From JAKSUT01 sp045616505 (GTDB lineage Bacteria; Cyanobacteriota; Vampirovibrionia; Gastranaerophilales; Gastranaerophilaceae): a stretch of DNA of 14,338 bases. A model generated the notes under the pieces. The model did not search any database, was not told the origin of the DNA, and saw only the letters and a program-made list of their open reading frames with translations. The DNA lies in contig JAZLGV010000069.1 of assembly GCA_045616505.1 (NCBI GenBank), forward strand, positions 1 through 14,338, read 5' to 3'. How positions within the stretch are numbered: position 1 is the first letter of the stretch; every line of letters begins with the position of its first letter. This document shows positions 6,491 through 12,569 of this stretch, one piece after another. A program made the position numbers and the translations under genes.

Positions 6491-7276
6491 CTACATGTTT
6501 TGAATAGCTTTACTTTTAGAATCAACATCTTCTTTAAGCATTTTCTTAATTACATCGCCTTGTGTATCAAGCATTTTGCAAACTGCTTCAATATTTTTAA
6601 CCTTGTTTGTCAAAATAACATCAGCGTTATTTACAACCTTACCTGCAGCACTTTCAACAGCAGCAAGTACGGCAGAACCAGTACCTTGCATTACGTTACC
6701 TGCAAGGATTGCACCTAAACCATATTCGCCCATATAAGGTGCTGCAGCTTGTGCAATACCACCAATACCAGAAATCAAACCTGCAGTTTGTATTAAAATA
6801 CCTTTACCAAAATTTGAAAATGCACTTGCAGTACCTGCAGCATAAGCAGTAGAAGTTGCAATATCTGCGATACTTCCAACGCTTGAAGCGTAACCTGTAG
6901 GATACCCAACACAATCAAGTATAGATGCTGCTTGTCCTGTTGCGTAACCATCTAAACCTGCAGCAAAACCTGTATAAGTTTCTAGCCCATAAGAAGCTGA
7001 CGGAGTTGGGCCATTTGAATAAAAAGAAGTACCTGGAATTGCATAAGTTGTGTTTTTACCAAGTTGTGTCATAAACGAAGATGGCGCAAACAAAGATGCT
7101 AAATTATAAAAGAATCCACCTGCAGCTTCAAAGCCACTACCTGTTGAACCACTTGCACCAGAAACAGTCAAATCTCTTAACTGATCATAAGTTTCAAATA
7201 ATTGCGCTTTTGCAGAGCCACTAGCTGAACCCCATTTGTTTGCTATTACAAGTAAACTATCGTTTTTGTATGACAT
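6491..7276 (-). CDS. Gly/Ala/Ser-rich hypothetical protein (261 aa)
   Basis: A protein of unknown function with very biased composition. Residues about 38-155 are rich in Gly, Ala, Ser, Thr and Tyr, with loosely repeated elements such as GYATGQAAS (110-118) and GYPTGYASS (124-132). Residues about 158-212 form a hydrophobic glycine-zipper-like stretch (LISGIGGIAQAAAP, then GLGAILAGNVMQGTG) that could insert in a membrane or pack as a helical hairpin. The last 50 residues are charged and helical. There is no cleavable signal peptide. An AGAGGT site precedes ATG 7276 and the gene follows the 324-aa gene by 54 bases, so they are likely cotranscribed. The shape recalls pore-forming translocators or surface assembly proteins, but no homology is claimed. 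Confidence 0.7.
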   Translation of the reverse strand: MSYKNDSLLVIANKWGSASGSAKAQLFETYDQLRDLTVSGASGSTGSGFEAAGGFFYNLASLFAPSSFMTQLGKNTTYAIPGTSFYSNGPTPSASYGLETYTGFAAGLDGYATGQAASILDCVGYPTGYASSVGSIADIATSTAYAAGTASAFSNFGKGILIQTAGLISGIGGIAQAAAPYMGEYGLGAILAGNVMQGTGSAVLAAVESAAGKVVNNADVILTNKVKNIEAVCKMLDTQGDVIKKMLKEDVDSKSKAIQNM

Positions 7277-7330
7277 AAATACCTCTTAATTTTCTTAAAA
7301 ACTTTTTGAAAAACACTTTTAAAACTATTA

Positions 7331-8305
7331 TTATGAGAATGTTTTGAAAGTAGATTCAACGTTTTTATCAATAACTTTCTTAACAGCATCCATTTCTGTT
7401 GATAGAGCATCTTGTTCTGTATCAAGTTGTTTCAATTTCATTTCTAAAGTTCTATCTTCTTGTTGGATTTTTTCTGTTTTTGCGTTAATTTCATTTACTC
7501 TTTGTTGATATACTTGTTGTTGATAATTATATTCGTTCATAGCATCGTTATACGCATTTTGGTCAGTTTCAGTTCTTGATGACAATGGGAAAGAAGTTGA
7601 AAAACCATCCAAAGTTACACTTGAACATCTTCCACTTGTTTCTCTTTGAACATAAGCGTATTTTGTATCATATATTCTATTGTCCATATTCGCTGCATAA
7701 CAGTTTTTTACAGGTTTTCCTGCTACCGAATCTGCTTGATCGTCTAATGATATATAATAAATTTGACCACCACGGCTATAACTAAATATCTTTTTCTTAT
7801 CATTAGGATCAGCGCTATTAAAATTATTTACTACAGAAATATCTGTTCTACCTGCAAAATCTTTTGCAATTTGTGTTAATGCAGTTTTATCTTTTGTTTC
7901 ATCGTATGGAGATAAATCTGCTGCACCGTAAGTGTATCTTGTAGGAGTTACACTAGTATCAATAACAATAGGAATATTACTAAATTCCTTATACAAACCT
8001 GTATATTGTTTTTCATCATGATAATAAGTAACTTGAGCATTGAATTTAGGCGCTTGTGTACTATCTTCTGCAACATTTGTGATTGTGTAATCATAAGCAC
8101 CATCTGTAAAACCATAAACGGTAGAAGTATAATCAATAGATTTTGGTGCAACTGGAACTTGCAAACTCATTAACTCAGTAAATAAGCCACCACTTTCGTT
8201 TGCCAAATTTACACGTTGTTGGTTAATCTGTTGTCCTTCGTACTCAACGTTACTTTTTCTTGCTGTCAATTCAATTAACCTTGCTTGTGAAGCTGCCATA
8301 CCCAT
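7331..8305 (-). CDS. 324-aa protein with MGMAASQAR N-terminal helix, central beta-rich domain and C-terminal coiled coil
   Basis: Three parts are visible. Residues 1-50 are a helical module (MGMAASQARLIELTARK, then NVEYEGQQINQQRVNLANES). Residues about 52-235 are a Tyr/Thr/Asp-rich, beta-type central domain. Residues about 245-320 are a Gln/Glu/Lys-rich coiled coil ending in STFKTFS. There is no signal peptide or membrane helix. I recall this N- and C-terminal pairing as a recurrent hypothetical family in Gastranaerophilales; no function is known to me. The arrangement of terminal helices around a variable domain resembles flagellin- and filament-type subunits, but that is analogy only. AAGGAG nine bases before ATG 8305 supports the start, and a TTGACT at 8369-8364 could be a -35 element. 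It is the first gene of the cluster ending at 5604. Confidence 0.8.
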   Translation of the reverse strand: MGMAASQARLIELTARKSNVEYEGQQINQQRVNLANESGGLFTELMSLQVPVAPKSIDYTSTVYGFTDGAYDYTITNVAEDSTQAPKFNAQVTYYHDEKQYTGLYKEFSNIPIVIDTSVTPTRYTYGAADLSPYDETKDKTALTQIAKDFAGRTDISVVNNFNSADPNDKKKIFSYSRGGQIYYISLDDQADSVAGKPVKNCYAANMDNRIYDTKYAYVQRETSGRCSSVTLDGFSTSFPLSSRTETDQNAYNDAMNEYNYQQQVYQQRVNEINAKTEKIQQEDRTLEMKLKQLDTEQDALSTEMDAVKKVIDKNVESTFKTFS

Positions 8306-8562
8306 AGCGAGTTTCTCCTTTTTATTCTTGTAATACTTATTTTCTTAATGAGGAATTTTAAATAGTCAACATATTTTTAAAATTAAATTTTTAAATATAC
8401 TACTACACTAGATTATACGATATTGAGCATTGTAAATTCACTATTTTTCAAGAAAAATCCACTATATAGATTAGGGAAAAATCTAAAGTTCAACCAAATA
8501 ATGTAGATAAAATTTGTAAAAAAAAAGACAAAAAGAAAAAAGAAAACTAAAATAAAAAATAT

Positions 8563-8635
<73 letters not shown>

Positions 8636-8754
8636 TGTAATAAAGATAAGATTTTTCGTAAATTTAACAAATTTTTAAAAAACTAGCAAAAAAATATTTT
8701 TTTGATTTTTATAATAATATAATTAAAAAACTATGTATTAAAAATATAAAACAT

Positions 8755-8783
8755 TTGCCTTTTTTAATAATTAATTATAAAAT
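8755..8783 (+). promoter_or_regulatory. Promoter of the 58-aa gene
   Basis: TTGCCT (8755-8760) and TAAAAT (8778-8783) are separated by 17 bases, followed about 25 bases later by the start codon of the small gene. The -10 matches five of six consensus positions and the -35 four of six. Confidence 0.5.
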
Positions 8784-8808
8784 TAACAATACGTATTGAG
8801 GAGAAGAA

Positions 8809-8985
8809 ATGAACAAAGAAGAATTAGTAGAAATAATGAATAGCCAAATTACGATTATAAATCAAGATTTAACCCCAGAACAAAAAAGAGATTTTATCGT
8901 TGAACTTGTAAAAAACTGGAAAAATGAAAAAACCGTAATTACAAATTACGAATTAGAATTAGAAGAAAAAGAAATGATTGCATAA
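8809..8985 (+). CDS. 58-aa acidic hypothetical protein
   Basis: A complete small gene starting at ATG 8809 and ending with TAA at 8983-8985. GAGGAG at 8798-8803, five bases before the start, is one of the strongest ribosome sites in the window, with a plausible promoter upstream and a terminator at 9019-9055. The product is helical and acidic towards the C-terminus (LELEEKE), starts with MNKEELVEIMNSQ and has a single Trp. It has no membrane segment or recognised domain. The complete set of expression signals makes it a credible small-protein gene. Confidence 0.7.
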   Translation: MNKEELVEIMNSQITIINQDLTPEQKRDFIVELVKNWKNEKTVITNYELELEEKEMIA

Positions 8986-9018
8986 CGCAATTTGAATTTT
9001 ACAAATAATTCGTTTAAC

Positions 9019-9055
9019 AAAGGTGAGTTTTAATTAATTTTAAAACTCACCTTTT
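9019..9055. terminator. Bidirectional intrinsic terminator between convergent small genes
   Basis: The arms 9019-9033 and 9040-9054 form a 15-bp perfect stem (core GGTGAGTTTTAA) around a six-base loop. TTTT follows on the plus strand and the matching A-run gives T's on the minus strand. It serves the 58-aa gene ending at 8985 and the minus-strand gene ending at 9087. Confidence 0.85.
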
Positions 9056-9086
9056 ACACCTTATATCACTTATTGAAAAATTTTTC

Positions 9087-9452
9087 TTACTTATTAAAAT
9101 CTTTAGCTAATTTTTTCAATTCAATAGCCAATTTTTTTGCTGCAGCTTTATCTTGTTCAGCTTTTGCAATGCTATCAGTAAAATCACTCATTTTCATGTT
9201 TTTAATATATGTAGTATAAGTTTCTATGCTGCCTTTAATTTTTGAAAAGAAATTTTTGCCTTTCTTGGCAACAACAAATTTTGTTTTATCAAGACCGTCT
9301 TTTTGAAAACTTGAAACTTTTATATTAAATTCTTTGGCAGCTTTCTTAATTTCCGGATTTATATAAACAGCTTTTTTTGTAGTATTTGCTACATTTTTTG
9401 CAAATTTTAAATTACCAAAATTTTGTGCTGAATAATTTTTTGTAATTTCCAT
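9087..9452 (-). CDS. 121-aa lysine-rich hypothetical protein with N-terminal QNFG motif
   Basis: I choose ATG 9452 because GAGG lies five bases upstream; a GTG at 9458 overlaps that ribosome site and is unlikely to be used. The protein is very Lys-rich, with MEITKNYSAQNFGNLKFAKNV at the N-terminus, a short mixed region around NPEIKKAAKEFNIKV (32-46) and an Ala/Lys/Asp helical C-terminus (IAKAEQDKAAAKKLAIELKK). There is no signal peptide or membrane helix. I recall short proteins with an early NFG motif as frequent in Gastranaerophilales, with no known role. It shares a terminator with the convergent 58-aa gene. Confidence 0.7.
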   Translation of the reverse strand: MEITKNYSAQNFGNLKFAKNVANTTKKAVYINPEIKKAAKEFNIKVSSFQKDGLDKTKFVVAKKGKNFFSKIKGSIETYTTYIKNMKMSDFTDSIAKAEQDKAAAKKLAIELKKLAKDFNK

Positions 9453-9580
9453 TTCCACCTCTTCATTATGTTCACGATTTCTTAAAACCCATCAAAACAA
9501 AAAATTGCCAAAATTTAAACATGTTTTTAAAAATTAAGTGATAAAATATACATATACTACAAGACACAAATAAGGCTCAA

Positions 9581-10501
9581 ATGGTTAAATATTCAGTAAT
9601 TATACCGATTTATAACGCAGAAAAATATCTTAACGAAACTTTAAGAAGTATTCAAGAACAAAGTTTTGAAGATTTTGAAGTTCTTTGTGTTGATGACAAC
9701 AGTGAAGATAACTCTTTGACTATCATCAACGAATACACAAAAAACGATAAAAGATTTAAACTTCTTAAAACACCAACGCATCAAGGCCCTGGGTTTTCAA
9801 GAAATTTTGCACTCAAACACACAAACGGGGAATACATCGCATGCGTTGATGCTGATGACATTACACATAAAGATTTTTTAAAATTACCTTGCAAAATTCT
9901 TGATGAAAAAAAAGATATCGATGCCGTATGGATAAAGCCTCAAATTTATTGGCAAGAAAAGGATTTAACAACAAAATTTGATAACTTTCATAAATTAAGA
10001 GATGAAAAAGAAGGACAATTAACAATAACTCCTGAAAACATAACTGATTATCCTGCATATTCTTGGTACAAATTTTTCAGAAAATCACTTTTAAATAAAA
10101 CCATCTACTGGACAGAAAACAAAATATATGAAGACGTAGAATTTTACTACAGATTTTATACTCAACACAAAAAAGTCTATGTCATAGACCAAATACTATA
10201 CACTTATCGCAGACACAAAGACTCCATTATAGGAACAAATCTTGCAAATAGAAATTTTACTCAACACCGAAACTTGTTTGAAGTAACTATAAACATCTAT
10301 AAATATTTGATTGAAAAAAACTTATTTGAAGACTATAAAAAAACATTATTAGCTCTTCTAATCAAAAACATCAACGAATTTAACAAAGAAAAAACTTTTG
10401 CAAAAGCATTACACGCAACAATTTCATACACACTTAAAGAAATAAATTTTCCTGAAGCATATCTTGATTTAAGACAAGAATTACCTATAGATTGGCTCTA
10501 A
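9581..10501 (+). CDS. Family 2 glycosyltransferase (GT-A fold)
   Basis: A 306-residue enzyme transferring a sugar from a nucleotide-sugar donor, probably to a surface polysaccharide or lipid-linked glycan at the inner face of the membrane. The GT2 core is complete: SVIIPIYNAEKYL (5-17), the donor-binding VDDNSEDNS (37-45), the metal-binding DAD (90-92) in ACVDADD, and the likely catalytic base ED (184-185) in KIYEDVEFYYRF. No membrane helix is visible. AAGG lies five bases before ATG 9581. The last 17 bases overlap the end of the convergent second glycosyltransferase. Donor and acceptor cannot be read from sequence. Confidence 0.88.
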   Translation: MVKYSVIIPIYNAEKYLNETLRSIQEQSFEDFEVLCVDDNSEDNSLTIINEYTKNDKRFKLLKTPTHQGPGFSRNFALKHTNGEYIACVDADDITHKDFLKLPCKILDEKKDIDAVWIKPQIYWQEKDLTTKFDNFHKLRDEKEGQLTITPENITDYPAYSWYKFFRKSLLNKTIYWTENKIYEDVEFYYRFYTQHKKVYVIDQILYTYRRHKDSIIGTNLANRNFTQHRNLFEVTINIYKYLIEKNLFEDYKKTLLALLIKNINEFNKEKTFAKALHATISYTLKEINFPEAYLDLRQELPIDWL

Positions 10502-12017
10502 GATAATTTGCTTTAACTTTACATAACAAAGAATTAAAAACGTCACCATTTTCAAAATAAATATTTGACATAATTTCATAGACTCTATAATTTTTAGTTT
10601 TTTGTTGTGTGTATTTGTAATAATAAAATAAAGCTACATCTGGTTTTTTCTTTGAAAAATAATATACGTCAGCAATTATTCTGTAAAATTCAATTTCACT
10701 CGGATATATCATTTTGCCAAATTTTGCAAATTTCAAAACATCGTCATGCAAACCTACTTCATATAATTTATCCAAAAATTCAAACATCCCTTCTAATGCT
10801 TCTATATACATCTCTGAACTGAATTTTTCAGGATATTCAAGATAAAAATCTTTCAAATAACTAAATTCATTTTGCAGTGAAAGTTTTTTCATTGAATTTT
10901 CTATCAACAAATCCAACGATTTAACTGACTTTTCTAATTTTTCGTCAACAATATAAGAGTCAAAAGCCAAATTATCTCTATTTTTTATATCTTTCACATT
11001 ATTTTTTATATCTTCAACAAGTTTTAAAACATCTTCTTCACTCAAATCCTTATTTGAAAATTCAAACTCATCAACATCACAATTTTCATGTTCTAATTCT
11101 TTTATTTTTTTATTTAATCCATCTGCCAATTCAACAATATCTGGATTTGAACTACCAAGCAAATTCATTTTTCCTACAAGTTTTTGAGCCGCTTTTAAAA
11201 TTTCTATTTTGTCACTTGTTTCGTTATGTGCAGAAATAAAAGAAGCAAGAAACAACTTATCTAATAAATTCTTATTTTCTAAATTATGTTTTTGATAAAA
11301 ATCAAAAACATCTTCTACCATTGAAACTCTATCAACTTCGCAATCAACTTTTTTATGTATAACTTCACCACGCAAAGACGTATTGCGTAAATTATAAAAA
11401 TGCAAAACTTCATTCATAAAAAAGATATTTTCGCACAAAGCGACATACTTCCACCAAAAACAATCGTCTTCATACAATTTTCCAACAGGAAAAATTATAT
11501 CGTTTTCTTTTATAATTGATGCCTTATAAAGTTTATTCCAAGGAACAACAGGAATTTTAAATAAATCAATATCTTTTATTTGAATATTTCCAAAATATTT
11601 TTGTTTGAAATAATATTTTTCAAACCAATTTACACAGCAAGATTTATCATCTCTAATAACTTTTACACCCCAAGTGACCAAATCAGCATTTTCATTTTCC
11701 ATATATTTCAAAGCTAATTCGTAAGTGTTTGGCTGAACATAATCATCAGAATCAACAAATCCAATATACTTTCCTGTCGCAGATTTTACCCCATTATTTC
11801 TAGCAGCTGAAGGTTCTTGATTTTCTTGTGAAATTATTTTTATTCGATTATCTTGTTGTGCATAAAACTCACATTTTTGCAAACTTTTATCTGTTGAACC
11901 GTCATTAACCAATATTATTTCAATATCCTTAAAAGTTTGAGTTGTTAAACTATTTAAACATTTTCCCAAATACTTTTCTGCGTTATAAATTGGAACTATT
12001 ATAGATATTGTTGGCAT
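10485..12017 (-). CDS. Family 2 glycosyltransferase with long helical (TPR-like) C-terminal extension
   Basis: I place the start at ATG 12017 (510 aa): GGAG lies six bases upstream and the GT2 domain begins directly with MPTISIIVPIYNAEKYL, whereas a start further upstream would add a non-conserved tail. The catalytic domain occupies about 1-240, with VNDGSTD (37-43), the metal-binding DSD (89-91) and LYEDD (181-185). Residues about 255-510 are acidic and helical. The end looks like degenerate tetratricopeptide repeats (KFGKMIYPSEIEFYRIIADVYY, then YRVYEIMSNIYFENGD), probably for protein contact. It shares the identical PIYNAEKYL with the convergent enzyme at 9581-10501, so the two may be distant paralogues. 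Substrates are unknown. Confidence 0.85.
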   Translation of the reverse strand: MPTISIIVPIYNAEKYLGKCLNSLTTQTFKDIEIILVNDGSTDKSLQKCEFYAQQDNRIKIISQENQEPSAARNNGVKSATGKYIGFVDSDDYVQPNTYELALKYMENENADLVTWGVKVIRDDKSCCVNWFEKYYFKQKYFGNIQIKDIDLFKIPVVPWNKLYKASIIKENDIIFPVGKLYEDDCFWWKYVALCENIFFMNEVLHFYNLRNTSLRGEVIHKKVDCEVDRVSMVEDVFDFYQKHNLENKNLLDKLFLASFISAHNETSDKIEILKAAQKLVGKMNLLGSSNPDIVELADGLNKKIKELEHENCDVDEFEFSNKDLSEEDVLKLVEDIKNNVKDIKNRDNLAFDSYIVDEKLEKSVKSLDLLIENSMKKLSLQNEFSYLKDFYLEYPEKFSSEMYIEALEGMFEFLDKLYEVGLHDDVLKFAKFGKMIYPSEIEFYRIIADVYYFSKKKPDVALFYYYKYTQQKTKNYRVYEIMSNIYFENGDVFNSLLCKVKANYLRANL

Positions 12018-12111
12018 AAAAAACTCCGAATATAAACTTTTAGTTAATAATAACACATATTTAAAACTTTTTGAAATATAATATTAATAACAAATATAAA
12101 GGAGATAAAAT

Positions 12112-12501
12112 ATGAAAATAGCTATTCCGACAGAAGAAGGAAAACTTTGCCCACATTTTGGACATTGCGAATCTTTTACTATCGCAACTGTTGATATGGA
12201 AAATCAAAAAATATTAGATGTTGAAAACACTATTCCAGAAGATGGTATTTCTTGCCAATCTGCAGGCTGGTTAGCAGAACAAGGCGTCAATGTCGTTATC
12301 GCAGGCGGAATGGGCGGACGTCCAATGCAAATGCTAGCAGAAAATGGTATTGAAATCCTAACAGGCTGCCCTCCAGTAAATGTAGATGAAGTAATTATGG
12401 CTTATGTTTCAGGAAACATCGTTACTGGTGAAAATTCTTGCGGCGGTGAACATCACCATTGTCACGGACATCACGAAAATGGAAATTGCTGTCATCACTA
12501 A
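12112..12501 (+). CDS. NifX/NifB-type dinitrogenase iron-molybdenum cofactor family protein with His/Cys tail
   Basis: A 129-residue protein. Residues 1-105 form the single-domain fold of the Nitro_FeMo-Co family (MTH1175-like): KIAIPTEEGKLCPHFGHCESF with C13, H15, H18 and C19, then VVIAGGMGGRPMQML (61-75) and TGCPPVN (84-90). Members bind iron-sulfur clusters or cofactor precursors. Outside nitrogen fixers they are common in anaerobes with no proven role, and no nif genes appear here. The last 20 residues contain eight His and four Cys, suggesting metal binding. AAGGAG lies seven bases before ATG 12112 and a TATAAT at 12077-12082 is a likely -10. A strong bidirectional terminator follows. 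Confidence 0.85.
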   Translation: MKIAIPTEEGKLCPHFGHCESFTIATVDMENQKILDVENTIPEDGISCQSAGWLAEQGVNVVIAGGMGGRPMQMLAENGIEILTGCPPVNVDEVIMAYVSGNIVTGENSCGGEHHHCHGHHENGNCCHH

Positions 12502-12520
12502 AAACATATTTATTTAAAAG

Positions 12521-12558
12521 AAAAGGCGAAATTTTTAAAATAAAAATTTCGCCTTTTT
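12521..12558. terminator. Bidirectional intrinsic terminator
   Basis: A 17-bp perfect stem with arms 12521-12537 and 12541-12557 (core AAAAGGCGAAATTTTTA) and a three-base loop, followed by a T-run on the plus strand and, through the A-run, on the minus strand. It separates the NifX-like gene from the convergent decarboxylase gene ending at 12570. Confidence 0.9.
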
Positions 12559-12569
12559 CATATTTTAAC

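Noticed and set aside
8306..8562. Possible hidden gene or RNA in the AT-rich gap before the tRNA
   Set aside because: No ORF with a ribosome site and no convincing stem; only a candidate TTGACT -35 for the minus-strand gene at 8305.
9453..9458. GTG at 9458 as start of the Lys-rich protein
   Set aside because: It overlaps the GAGG ribosome site; ATG 9452 is spaced correctly.
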